From Microbulbifer elongatus (GTDB lineage: Bacteria; Pseudomonadota; Gammaproteobacteria; Pseudomonadales; Cellvibrionaceae): a stretch of DNA of 64,000 nucleotides. The notes beneath the pieces were generated by a model. That model was given only the letters and a program-made list of their open reading frames with translations. It was not told where the DNA came from and did not search any database. Below are positions 7,730 to 15,925 of this stretch, piece after piece. Both the position numbers and the translations under genes were made by a program. The first letter of the stretch is position 1, and each line of letters starts with the position of its first letter. The stretch lies in assembly GCF_020524885.1 (NCBI RefSeq), contig NZ_JAIVKJ010000001.1, positions 496,001 through 560,000 on the forward strand. The letters are read 5' to 3'.

Positions 7730-9238
7730 ATGCAGTTCTCCAACACCCTGTTGTCGTCCACCAGGAACGACTGGTTTGGCAACATCCGCCGCGACGTGCT
7801 CGCCGGCCTCGTGGTCGCTCTGGCCCTCATCCCCGAGGCCATCGCCTTCTCCATCATTGCCGGCGTCGACCCCCGCGTAGGCCTCTACGCCTCCTTCTGT
7901 ATCGCCGTCGTCATCGCCTTCGTCGGTGGCCGTCCGGGCATGATCTCCGCCGCGACCGGCGCCATGGCCCTGTTGATGGTGACGCTCGTCAAAGAGCACG
8001 GGCTTCAATACCTGCTCGCGGCCACCCTGTTAACCGGGGTGCTGCAGATCATCGCCGGCTACCTCAAGCTCGGCAGCCTGATGAGCTTCGTCTCGAGGGC
8101 CGTGGTCACGGGCTTCGTCAACGCCCTGGCCATCCTTATCTTTATGGCCCAGCTTCCCGAACTGACCGACGTCACCTGGCATGTTTACGCCATGACTGCT
8201 GCGGGCCTTGGCATCATCTACCTGTTCCCCTACGTACCGGTGGTGGGCAAAATCCTGCCGTCTCCGCTGGTATGCATTCTCGTTCTGACCGCGGTCGCCG
8301 TAGTGATGGGGCTGGATATCCGCACCGTTGGTGATATGGGTGAACTGCCGGACACCTTGCCGATCTTCCTGTGGCCGGATGTACCGCTGAACTTTGAGAC
8401 CCTGAAGATTATCTTCCCGTATTCAGCGGGACTCGCCGTGGTGGGTCTGCTGGAATCCCTGATGACCGCCACCATCGTGGACGATCTGACCGATACCAAC
8501 AGTGACAAGAACCGCGAGTGCAAGGGCCAGGGTATTGCCAATATCGGTGCCGGTATGCTCGGCGGAATGGCGGGCTGTGCGATGATCGGCCAGTCCGTAA
8601 TCAACGTGAAATCCGGTGGTCGCGGCCGTCTGTCTACCCTGGTGGCAGGCGTGGGCCTGTTGACGCTGGTGGTATTCCTGAGTGACTGGGTGGCGGTGAT
8701 TCCGATGGCCGCGCTGGTGGCCGTGATGATCATGGTTTCCATCGGTACCTTTGACTGGGGTTCCATCCGCAATCTGAACAAGCTGCCGTTGTCGACCAAT
8801 CTGGTGATGCTGTCTACGGTGATTGTGGTAGTGTTTACCCATAACCTGGCGTTTGGCGTGTTTGTGGGTGTGCTGCTGGCTTCCCTGTTCTTCGCCAACA
8901 AGGTGAGCCACTTTATGTATGTGAGCTCGGAGCTGGATGAGGAGCAGAATTGCCGGACCTACAAGGTTGTGGGGCAGGTGTTCTTCAATTCGTCGGACAA
9001 GTTTGTAGCGGCGTTTGATTTTAAAGAGGCGCTGGACAAGGTGGTGATTGACCTGAGCCGGGCGCATTTCTGGGATGTGTCGGCGGTGTACTCTCTGGAC
9101 AAGGCGGTGGTGAAGTTCCGCCGAGAGGGTGCCGAAGTTGAGCTGATTGGCCTGAATGAGGCGAGCTCGACGATCGTTGACCGCTTTGGTGTGCACGATA
9201 AGCCGGAAGAAATTGAGAAGGTGCTGGGGGGGCACTAA
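7730..9238 (+). CDS. SulP/SLC26-family inorganic anion transporter
   Basis: This 502-residue membrane protein has the SulP core (about 10-390) of repeated hydrophobic helices, beginning with the typical [22 protein letters not shown]-terminal cytoplasmic STAS domain (about 410-495) contains the [16 protein letters not shown] strand-helix. SulP proteins carry sulfate, bicarbonate or other anions; the substrate cannot be assigned from sequence. The ATG has only a weak SD (AGGC). It is followed by a long inverted repeat and then a universal stress protein gene on the same strand, suggesting a functional pair. The frame is intact and of normal length. Confidence 0.94.
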   Translation: MQFSNTLLSSTRNDWFGNIRRDVLAGLVVALALIPEAIAFSIIAGVDPRVGLYASFCIAVVIAFVGGRPGMISAATGAMALLMVTLVKEHGLQYLLAATLLTGVLQIIAGYLKLGSLMSFVSRAVVTGFVNALAILIFMAQLPELTDVTWHVYAMTAAGLGIIYLFPYVPVVGKILPSPLVCILVLTAVAVVMGLDIRTVGDMGELPDTLPIFLWPDVPLNFETLKIIFPYSAGLAVVGLLESLMTATIVDDLTDTNSDKNRECKGQGIANIGAGMLGGMAGCAMIGQSVINVKSGGRGRLSTLVAGVGLLTLVVFLSDWVAVIPMAALVAVMIMVSIGTFDWGSIRNLNKLPLSTNLVMLSTVIVVVFTHNLAFGVFVGVLLASLFFANKVSHFMYVSSELDEEQNCRTYKVVGQVFFNSSDKFVAAFDFKEALDKVVIDLSRAHFWDVSAVYSLDKAVVKFRREGAEVELIGLNEASSTIVDRFGVHDKPEEIEKVLGGH

Positions 9239-9269
9239 GTACAGGGTTCTTTTTTGAGGTCCCGTGGCG

Positions 9270-9379
9270 CTCGAGCACCGGGTGAGGGATTTCAAAACCG
9301 CTGTAAATACATCCCTGTACGCTGCGTCGGCGACGTCCCTGTCGCCGACGCTTTTGAAATCCCTCCCCCGGCACTCGAG
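9270..9379. repeat. Long inverted-repeat intergenic element B
   Basis: Outer arms 9270-9297 and 9352-9379 match in 25 of 28 positions (CTCGAG...GAGGGATTTCAAAA). An inner perfect 11-bp repeat GCGTCGGCGAC/GTCGCCGACGC sits at 9324-9351 around a GTCCCT loop. The folded RNA or cruciform would be very stable. It fills most of the SulP-Usp gap and could attenuate read-through, though it has no U-tract. Confidence 0.75.
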
Positions 9380-9437
9380 CTTCGCATTTGATTTCTATAC
9401 TTTGAAAGTGACCTGCGATAACGAGAGAAAATAATAA

Positions 9438-10295
9438 ATGACCGAACAGAAAGACCCCGTAGTACTCTCCTGCATCGATGGCTCCCGCTTCAGTGGTGCT
9501 GTCTGTGATTACGCCGCCTGGATCGCCAATCGCGCGTCTGCCCCCATAAAGTTCCTGCACAATATCGAACGCGTCTCCACGCCTGCCGTGGCGGACCTGT
9601 CCGGGAGTATTGGGCTTGGCAGCCAGGAAGAATTGCTGGAAGAGCTGACCAGCCTGGAGCAGCAGCGTTCAAAGCTGCTTCTGGAACAGGGGCGGCAAAT
9701 GCTGGAAGGTGCGCGGGAGCGGGCTTTGAAGGCGGGGGCGGAGCGGGTGGTTACCTGCCAGCGACACGGTAGCCTGATCGAGTCGCTGGTGGAGCTGGAG
9801 GACCATATTCGGGTGTTGGTGCTCGGGATCCGTGGCGAGGAGCACGCGGAGTCTAACAAGGGCCTGGGGGCACAGCTGGAGTCGATCGTGCGCTCTCTGC
9901 ACAAGCCGATTCTGGTGGTCAACCGGGAGTTCAAGACGCCGCGCTCAATTATGCTGGCCTATGACGGCAGTGAGTCCGCCCGCAAGGCGCTGGATATGGT
10001 GGCTACCAGCCCGGTGTTCAAACAGGTGACGTGTCACCTGGTGTATGTGGGGGACGGTGCCGAGTCTGTGTTGGCGGAAGGCGCCGAGGCTCTGGGCCAT
10101 GGCGGGATTTCTGTGATCAGTGCCAACCTGCAGGGCAAGACGGTGGAATCGCTGATTGCCTACCAGCAGGAACATGATATCGACCTCACCGTGATGGGGG
10201 CCTTTAGCCACAACAAACTGCGCGATTTACTGCTGGGCAGCGTGACCGCGAAGATGCTGCTGGGAACCAACCAGCCATTATTGCTGCTGCGCTAA
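9438..10295 (+). CDS. Universal stress protein, two tandem Usp domains
   Basis: This 285-residue soluble protein has an N-terminal UspA-like domain (about 1-155) and a second one (about 172-285). The second ends with the nucleotide-binding style segment TVMGAFSHNKLRDLLLGSVT followed by hydrophobic LLLLR. Tandem Usp proteins commonly bind ATP or AMP and modulate stress survival or partner transporters. It follows the SulP gene, so modulation of that transporter is a reasonable guess only. The leader has GAGA as a weak SD, and AATAATAA directly abuts the ATG, a sequence resembling an Hfq/Crc motif. A strong terminator follows. Confidence 0.93.
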   Translation: MTEQKDPVVLSCIDGSRFSGAVCDYAAWIANRASAPIKFLHNIERVSTPAVADLSGSIGLGSQEELLEELTSLEQQRSKLLLEQGRQMLEGARERALKAGAERVVTCQRHGSLIESLVELEDHIRVLVLGIRGEEHAESNKGLGAQLESIVRSLHKPILVVNREFKTPRSIMLAYDGSESARKALDMVATSPVFKQVTCHLVYVGDGAESVLAEGAEALGHGGISVISANLQGKTVESLIAYQQEHDIDLTVMGAFSHNKLRDLLLGSVTAKMLLGTNQPLLLLR

Positions 10296-10314
10296 CGCGC
10301 ACGACCCGTAATTC

Positions 10315-10359
10315 AAAAAGCCTGTGCCTCTGAATGTAGACAGAGCCACAGGCTTTTTT
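10315..10359. terminator. Bidirectional Rho-independent terminator
   Basis: An AAAAAGCCTGTG...CAGGCTTTTTT stem, with inner CTCTG/CAGAG pairing and U-tracts in both directions, lies between the convergent usp and thioesterase genes and can serve both. Confidence 0.9.
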
Positions 10360-10381
10360 GCTTACGCGGAGCGTCGCAAAG

Positions 10382-10795
10382 TTAGCTGGCCAGCTTGCTC
10401 ACCTCCGAAGAAGAGTTGGCGGCCTCGGCCACCGACATACCGGCCTTCTTGTGCGGCGTGGGCTTTCCCTCCGCATCCAGCGCCACGAATACAATCCGCT
10501 CAACCCGCACAATCAGTTCCCGGGTCTGCTTGTTGCGCATTTCACAGTGCACGGTAAGCGACGAGCGACCAATACCCGTCACCTCGAACCCGAACTCCAC
10601 CACGTCACCACACACCGCCGAGCTGACAAAATCAATTTCTGACATCAGTTTGGTCACGATGTTTGCGGTGCCCATCTGGCAGCCCGCGAAAATAGCCGCT
10701 TCCTCATCTATCCACGCCAGGGCCTGGCCGCCGAACAGGCGTTGGGCTGGGTTCAGGTCGCCGGGTTTAACGAAATGACGTGAGTAGTACTTCAT
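10382..10795 (-). CDS. YciA-like acyl-CoA thioesterase (hotdog fold)
   Basis: This 137-residue single-hotdog thioesterase hydrolyses acyl-CoA to free acid and CoA. The family motif is in place: N-P-x-Q-R-LFGGQALAWIDEEAAIFA (about 17-39), where the Asp is catalytic. The segment EIDFVSSAVCGDVVEFGFEV is typical of YciA/acyl-CoA hydrolase proteins. The SD is good (GAGGT, 8 nt before ATG). It is a single gene converging on usp, with a shared terminator. Chain-length preference cannot be read. Confidence 0.92.
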   Translation of the reverse strand: MKYYSRHFVKPGDLNPAQRLFGGQALAWIDEEAAIFAGCQMGTANIVTKLMSEIDFVSSAVCGDVVEFGFEVTGIGRSSLTVHCEMRNKQTRELIVRVERIVFVALDAEGKPTPHKKAGMSVAEAANSSSEVSKLAS

Positions 10796-11238
10796 GAGAG
10801 ATTACCTCGTTGCTTTTCCATAAAAAATAAGAGGGCCCCGCGTTCCGTCGCGCTGCCACAGGAGGTTTTGCATTAACTGTGCCAGCGAGTGAAAGGCAAA
10901 AAATTCGCGGGTTTCGGAGGCGTTCGGAGCGACTGGCGCTGCAATTTCAGTCAATTTCGCTCGAAATTTGTGCGGCGCGCACGATGAGGGGGCGTGGCAG
11001 AGGCAGATGATTGGCTAAACTGGCCGCCAACCCGGAAATTCTGGCCACAAATCTCCACAACCGTGATCTGTCACTATGGGCGTTACCCCCAACAGCCTTT
11101 AGAATGTGCGGCTTTATGGCCGGTCAGTCGGCCTGGGTACCACTGAAAACCTGCTGCCCGTGCGCCTGACGGTGTCCGGCTCGCGACGGCTTTTAGCGGT
11201 CCCATTAATTAAGAATCACCCAACGGAGAGAGCCCGGC
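10796..11238. other. Intergenic region upstream of fabV, no gene seen
   Basis: This 443-nt gap separates the divergent thioesterase and fabV genes. I find no credible short gene, RNA or strong sigma-70 promoter. An SD (CGGAGAG) for fabV lies at its right end. The open frames within have no coding features. Confidence 0.6.
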
Positions 11239-12417
11239 ATGATCATCAAGCCGAAAGTACGCGGATTTATCTGTACCAATGCCCACCCGCAGGGCTGTGC
11301 CGCCAACGTGCGCGAGCAGATCGAATACATCAAATCCCAGCCCGCCATCGAAGACGGCCCTAAGAACGTCCTGGTTGTCGGCGCTTCCACCGGCTATGGC
11401 CTCGCCTCCCGTATTACCGCCGCTTTCGGTTGCGGTGCAAAAACCCTTGGCGTTTTCTTTGAAAAGCCGCCGACGGACAAGCGCACCGCCTCTGCTGGTT
11501 ACTACAACTCAGCCGCATTTGAGGAAGAGGCCCACAAGGCCGGCCTGTATGCCAAAAGTATCAATGGCGACGCCTTCTCCAATGAGATCAAGGCCCAGGC
11601 CATCGACATGATCAAACAGGATCTCGGCAAGATCGACCTGGTTATCTACAGCCTCGCTTCGCCGCGCCGTACCGATCCGGAAACCGGTGAACTGTACAGC
11701 TCCGTGCTGAAGCCTATTGGCAAGTCCTACACCGCCAAGAACCTCAACACCGACAAGCTGGAAATCTCTGATATCAGCGTTGACCCTGCGAATGAAGAAG
11801 AAATCGCAGCCACGGTCAAAGTCATGGGTGGTGAAGACTGGGAGCTGTGGATGAAAGCCCTGGGCGATGCCGGCGTGCTGGCGGACGATTGCAAGACCGT
11901 CGCCTACACCTACATCGGTGAAAAACTTACCTGGCCGATCTATGGCCATGCCACCATCGGCAAAGCCAAAGAAGACCTGGATCGTGCCGCCAAGGCTATC
12001 AGCGACAGCGGCAGTGCCAGCGCGAACGTTGCGGTATTGAAAGCCCTGGTCACCCAGTCCAGCTCCGCCATTCCGGTCATGCCGCTGTACATCTCTCTTG
12101 TCTACAAGGTGATGAAGGAAGAGGGCACCCACGAGGGCTGTATCGAACAGCTGTACCGCCTTTACACCGAAGGTCTGTACACCGACAGCCCGCGCCTGGA
12201 CGACACCAACCGCTTCCGTATGGATGACAAGGAATTGCGCCCGGAAACCCAGGCCAAGATTGAAAAACTTTGGCCGGAAGTGACCGAGGCAAATCTGTTT
12301 GAGCTGACCGATTACAAAGGCTACAGCGACGACTTCCTGAAGCTGTTTGGCTTTGGTGTAAACGGTGTCGATTACGAAGCCGAAACCAGCCCGCTGGTGG
12401 AGGCGGACTTTAAATAA
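11239..12417 (+). CDS. fabV: Enoyl-ACP reductase FabV
   Basis: This 392-residue NADH-dependent trans-2-enoyl-ACP/CoA reductase performs the last step of each fatty-acid elongation cycle. The FabV-specific catalytic motif Y-x8-K is present as Tyr235 and Lys244 ([10 protein letters not shown]). The Rossmann nucleotide-binding loop [13 protein letters not shown] is at about 46-58, and the C-terminal extension that sets FabV apart from FabI is complete. FabV enzymes are generally insensitive to triclosan. The SD CGGAGAG precedes the ATG. It is a single-gene unit with its own terminator just after the stop. Confidence 0.97.
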   Translation: MIIKPKVRGFICTNAHPQGCAANVREQIEYIKSQPAIEDGPKNVLVVGASTGYGLASRITAAFGCGAKTLGVFFEKPPTDKRTASAGYYNSAAFEEEAHKAGLYAKSINGDAFSNEIKAQAIDMIKQDLGKIDLVIYSLASPRRTDPETGELYSSVLKPIGKSYTAKNLNTDKLEISDISVDPANEEEIAATVKVMGGEDWELWMKALGDAGVLADDCKTVAYTYIGEKLTWPIYGHATIGKAKEDLDRAAKAISDSGSASANVAVLKALVTQSSSAIPVMPLYISLVYKVMKEEGTHEGCIEQLYRLYTEGLYTDSPRLDDTNRFRMDDKELRPETQAKIEKLWPEVTEANLFELTDYKGYSDDFLKLFGFGVNGVDYEAETSPLVEADFK

Positions 12418-12437
12418 GCCGTGATCTGCTGACTTAT

Positions 12438-12468
12438 AAAACGCCGGGCAATTGCCCGGCGTTTTTGT
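12438..12468 (+). terminator. Rho-independent terminator of fabV
   Basis: Stem AACGCCGGGCAA/TTGCCCGGCGTT is followed by TTTTGTTTT, 20 nt after the fabV stop. Confidence 0.93.
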
Positions 12469-12532
12469 TTTGTGCCTGAAAGACTTGCGTTAAACCGGCA
12501 TAATGAAGCCGCAAATTTTGCAGGAGAAGAAA

Positions 12533-13576
12533 ATGGAAACCCGCAAACTCGGCAAGACCGAACTCATGGTCAGTAAAATCTGCCTGGGTACCATGACTTT
12601 TGGTGAGCAGAACAGCGAGGCCGAGGCATTCGAGCAGCTGGATTACGCCACCGGCAACGGCGTCAACTTTATTGACTGCGCGGAAATGTACCCGGTGCCG
12701 CCAAAGGCGGACACCTATGGGCGCACGGAAGAAATTATCGGCAACTGGTTGCAGAAAACTGGCAAACGCAATGACGTGGTGTTGGCCACCAAGGTCACCG
12801 GGCGCAGCGCGGCTAATTCCGGTGTTGGCCACATTCGTGGCGGCCCCCGACTCGACCGGGATCAGATCCTGAAGGCCTGTGACGACTCCCTCGCGAGATT
12901 GAAGACAGACGTTATCGACCTGTATCAGGTGCACTGGCCGGAGCGCCAGGCCAACTTTTTTGGCAAGCTCGGCTATCAGCACGGCGATGATGATGGTGTG
13001 GATATCAGTGAAACCCTGGCGGCGCTGGAGGAACTGGTCAAAGCCGGCAAGGTTCGCCATATCGGGCTCTCCAACGAAACTCCCTGGGGCCTGCACCGCT
13101 ACCTGCGTCTCGCTGCCCACGGCAACAGGCCGCGCGTGGCCTCCATCCAGAACCCTTATAGCTTACTCAACCGCACCTTTGAGGTGGGCCTGGCGGAAAT
13201 GGCGATTCGCGAGCAATGTGGGCTCCTGGCCTATTCGCCGCTTGCGTTCGGCACCCTGAGTGGAAAATACCTGAACGGTGCTCAACCCGAGGGCGCGCGC
13301 CTGACACTGTTCGAGCGCTTCCAGCGTTACACCGGTGAGCGGGCGGTCAGTGCGACCGAGCAGTACGTGCACCTCGCCCGGGAGTTCGGCCTGGATCCGG
13401 CGCAGATGGCCCTGGCATTCGTCACCCAGCAACCGTTTGTCACCTCCAATATCATTGGTGCAACTACCATGGGGCAATTGAAGAGCAATATAGCCAGTGG
13501 GGAGTTGACCTTGAGTGATGAATTAATGGCCGCGATTGGCGAGATTCACCACAAAAATCCCAATCCCGCCCCTTGA
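12533..13576 (+). CDS. tas: NADP(H)-dependent aldo-keto reductase Tas
   Basis: This 347-residue aldo/keto reductase closely resembles E. coli Tas along its length. Matching stretches include GTMTFGEQNSEAEAF, NFIDCAEMYPVPPKADTYGRTE, DLYQVHWPERQ, QNPYSLLNRTFEVGLAE and LAFVTQQPFVTSNIIGATT. The catalytic tetrad residues of the TIM barrel are in place (Asp and Tyr in the FIDCAEMY segment, Lys in VLATKVTG, His in QVHW). The frame opens ten codons earlier, but METRKLG at 12533 has the SD AGGAGAAG and matches family length. Its physiological substrate is not established. Confidence 0.94.
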   Translation: METRKLGKTELMVSKICLGTMTFGEQNSEAEAFEQLDYATGNGVNFIDCAEMYPVPPKADTYGRTEEIIGNWLQKTGKRNDVVLATKVTGRSAANSGVGHIRGGPRLDRDQILKACDDSLARLKTDVIDLYQVHWPERQANFFGKLGYQHGDDDGVDISETLAALEELVKAGKVRHIGLSNETPWGLHRYLRLAAHGNRPRVASIQNPYSLLNRTFEVGLAEMAIREQCGLLAYSPLAFGTLSGKYLNGAQPEGARLTLFERFQRYTGERAVSATEQYVHLAREFGLDPAQMALAFVTQQPFVTSNIIGATTMGQLKSNIASGELTLSDELMAAIGEIHHKNPNPAP

Positions 13577-13742
13577 ATTCCTCCCCTCGCGCCGGCATTC
13601 CAAATGGTGTGCCGACGAGCCGAGCGGCAACCGGAAAGTGACTCGTAAACCGAGTCAGGTTGGCGCCGGCTTATCTATACTGGAATGCAGGCCGCGGTAT
13701 ATCACGCCAGCGGAACAATGTTCGTAAAGAAGGGGAAACGCA

Positions 13743-13973
13743 ATGGAAACGGGACATCACACCATCAATGATCTGTTTGCCCAGTTGGGGCTCGGCTCCG
13801 ACGATACGGCGATCGAGGACTTCCTGAGTCGTCACCACCTGTCGGGCGAGGAAAAGCTGGCGCGGGCCGAGTTCTGGAGCGAAAGCCAGCGCAAGTTTCT
13901 GCGCGACGCGATTGTGGAAGACTCCGACTGGTGTGAAGTTGTGGACGAGCTGGATGCGCTGCTGCGTCACTAA
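13743..13973 (+). CDS. DUF2789 family small protein
   Basis: This 76-residue acidic cytoplasmic protein fits the DUF2789 family of proteobacteria, with the conserved pattern HTINDLFAQLGL near the start, FLSRHHL in the middle and FLRDAIVEDSDWCEVVDELDALL at the end. The function is unknown. The SD AAGGGGAAA precedes the ATG. It stands alone downstream of tas, separated by 166 nt, in which a short GACTCG/CGAGTC hairpin is the only structure I see. Confidence 0.85.
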   Translation: METGHHTINDLFAQLGLGSDDTAIEDFLSRHHLSGEEKLARAEFWSESQRKFLRDAIVEDSDWCEVVDELDALLRH

Positions 13974-14057
13974 CTTGTGTTGAAAACCGTTTTGGGTAAT
14001 TGCCGCGACGTGTGATGGCGAGCCTGGGGGCGGTCGATGCACGAGAAGCCCTGGGTA

Positions 14058-14582
14058 CTACTCTGGCTTGCCTCTGGATGAAGAGTTTTTAGAGGCCTGC
14101 TTGCAGTTCGCCAATTGCTTGTCAATGTGTTCCTGGAAGGGTTCCCCCCAGGCGTGACGTTCTATCTCCCAAAAATAGAGTGTCCCTGGTGTGCAGAGCG
14201 AATAGGCAAAGTAGCGATCCCAGCTCGCCCATTGCTCCTCATCGACACCACCGAGCCGGTAGCCATAATTTGCCTGCTCCCACAGATTAAAGGCGGTCGC
14301 TTTGTCCTTTGAATACATTGCCCATTCAGCGGACGAGAGGGTAGACGGCTTGGAATCTCCCTGCAGCATCAATTCTGCATGCTCGAGATCCTGATACCAG
14401 GCTGCGCGCTGAATATGTAGCTCGAGCAAAGCTTGCGATGTCTGTACTTTTAGTGCATCTGTGTTCTCGCCAACCTGGTACGCCAGGTAAATAATGGATA
14501 TTACGACGGCGACACCACCGATGATGTCGGCAATCAGCGCGCCGCGCTCCAGCGTTAATAATTCCTTGTGTTTCTCGTCCAT
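14058..14582 (-). CDS. Hypothetical single-pass membrane protein
   Basis: I do not recognise a function for this 174-residue protein. It starts at MDEKHKELLTLERGAL (SD GCGAGGG). One hydrophobic helix (about 18-38, ADIIGGVAVVISIIYLAYQV) is followed by a soluble domain of about 135 residues rich in Trp and Tyr. The helix followed by a QVGENT-type segment resembles small inner-membrane proteins common in marine gammaproteobacteria. It starts 20 nt after the porin stop and probably belongs to the same minus-strand operon as the porin and the CoA-transferase. Confidence 0.8.
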   Translation of the reverse strand: MDEKHKELLTLERGALIADIIGGVAVVISIIYLAYQVGENTDALKVQTSQALLELHIQRAAWYQDLEHAELMLQGDSKPSTLSSAEWAMYSKDKATAFNLWEQANYGYRLGGVDEEQWASWDRYFAYSLCTPGTLYFWEIERHAWGEPFQEHIDKQLANCKQASKNSSSRGKPE

Positions 14583-14602
14583 GACGCCCTCGCCCCAGTC
14601 AC

Positions 14603-15922
14603 TTAAAACGCCAGGCGCAATCGCAGGCCACCGGTCCATAACGTGGACTCTGATGGATTCAGGGATGGGTCCTTGATCACCTGAATTGCCGGTGTGATCG
14701 CAAACTGCGGTGTGAGATGGAAGCGGTAAAAAATTTCCGCTGTGGTCTGGCTGCGCAGGATGTCATTTTCGGGGCGCGCCCAGCCGATGCCGATCCCAAA
14801 CAGGTCTGAGTAATCCGCGCAGGGTTTCCACCCCATGCCGACTGTCAGGTTGCGGTCCACAAACCATCCTTCCGACCAGCCGCCGCGCACAAACGGCATC
14901 AGATTTTCACCGATCAGCTGGTTCCAGTTAAATGCCATCCCGTAGGCGCGGGGGCTGCCGTCTTGCAGTGCGTCGCGATACCAGATGTCGACGCTGAGGT
15001 TGTCCGTATCCGTGGGCCCGCGGGCATGAATGGGCGTGGGACTGCGCGCGAGGGCGCTGCGCCCCAGCTGCACATGGTAGAAGCGCTCGTCTTTGCTGAA
15101 AAAGTCATCCACGGTGACGCCGGTGTCGTCGCTGAGCGCCGTATAGACACCGGAGAGGATATAGAAATTGTTGTGTTCGCTGGGGTAGGCCGCTGCGACG
15201 GCGCCAAAGCCGCGCAGGGGGGTGGCAATCGTTGGACTGGTGGAAAAGGTCTGGCTGAGGAACTGGCGGTTGTCATCGAAAAATGGGTAGGCGTTGATGT
15301 AGTTGGGCGCGAACACCTTACCCACGGTCCACTGAAAACGATTTTCCGCGAGATTTTGACGAACGTACGCCTGCGTAATGCCCAGCTCGAAGTCGCCCCA
15401 GGTAGCGGCAGTGGGCACAATCGAGCCCGCCCCCAATCCGGCCTGTAGAGGAGCAAGCTCAGTGCCCAGCGGGCGCCGGTCTTCGATAGCCACATCGAAT
15501 TGCAGGGCGTTGGGCTGGCCGCGATTGGTGAGGGCGAAGCCCAGATTGAGGGTAAACTTGTGCCCCACTGAGCTGTCTTCATCAATCACGCTGTCAGAAT
15601 AGTTCTGCCCCAGAATCTGGTAAGAGCCTCCAATGGAAAAGCCTTTTTCTTCTTGCCAGCGCTGCTTGGTCTGAAGCCAGTTTTGCAGCCCGGTAGGGAA
15701 GCGCAGCCGGCCGCTCTTGGGGCGGTCGATCTCTTCAAGGTCGCCACCTGCGGAAAGAGTGCCGTCGAGCAGGTCCGGTTTCTCGCTGTCGCTTTCCGCC
15801 TGCCCGTAGAGAGTCTCCTCCGCAACAGAGCCTGTTTGCTGCTCGCCGTGCGCCGCGGTAGTGGCCAGCAGTGCAGCAAGTATTAGTGTTGCAGGAATAG
15901 GCACTATACCGGTGATTGTCAT
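14603..15922 (-). CDS. OprB-family carbohydrate porin
   Basis: This 439-residue outer-membrane beta-barrel protein has a Sec signal peptide (about 1-27, cut near AHG). A short linker and a WLQTKQRWQEEKGFSIGGSYQ segment begin the OprB domain. The many alternating aromatic strands end in the terminal Phe expected for BAM-dependent assembly (RLRLAF). OprB proteins let sugars or small solutes cross the outer membrane. It begins only 3 nt after the CoA-transferase stop, with SD CTGGGAG inside that gene's end, so the two are co-translated. The substrate cannot be inferred. Confidence 0.9.
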   Translation of the reverse strand: MTITGIVPIPATLILAALLATTAAHGEQQTGSVAEETLYGQAESDSEKPDLLDGTLSAGGDLEEIDRPKSGRLRFPTGLQNWLQTKQRWQEEKGFSIGGSYQILGQNYSDSVIDEDSSVGHKFTLNLGFALTNRGQPNALQFDVAIEDRRPLGTELAPLQAGLGAGSIVPTAATWGDFELGITQAYVRQNLAENRFQWTVGKVFAPNYINAYPFFDDNRQFLSQTFSTSPTIATPLRGFGAVAAAYPSEHNNFYILSGVYTALSDDTGVTVDDFFSKDERFYHVQLGRSALARSPTPIHARGPTDTDNLSVDIWYRDALQDGSPRAYGMAFNWNQLIGENLMPFVRGGWSEGWFVDRNLTVGMGWKPCADYSDLFGIGIGWARPENDILRSQTTAEIFYRFHLTPQFAITPAIQVIKDPSLNPSESTLWTGGLRLRLAF

Positions 15923-15925
15923 GGC

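Noticed and set aside
7549..8334. 261-codon frame overlapping the SulP start
   Set aside because: Out-of-frame Arg/His/Pro-rich translation of SulP coding sequence.
13637..13656. GACTCG/CGAGTC hairpin after tas, considered as a terminator
   Set aside because: No U-tract on either strand and a stem of only 6 bp.
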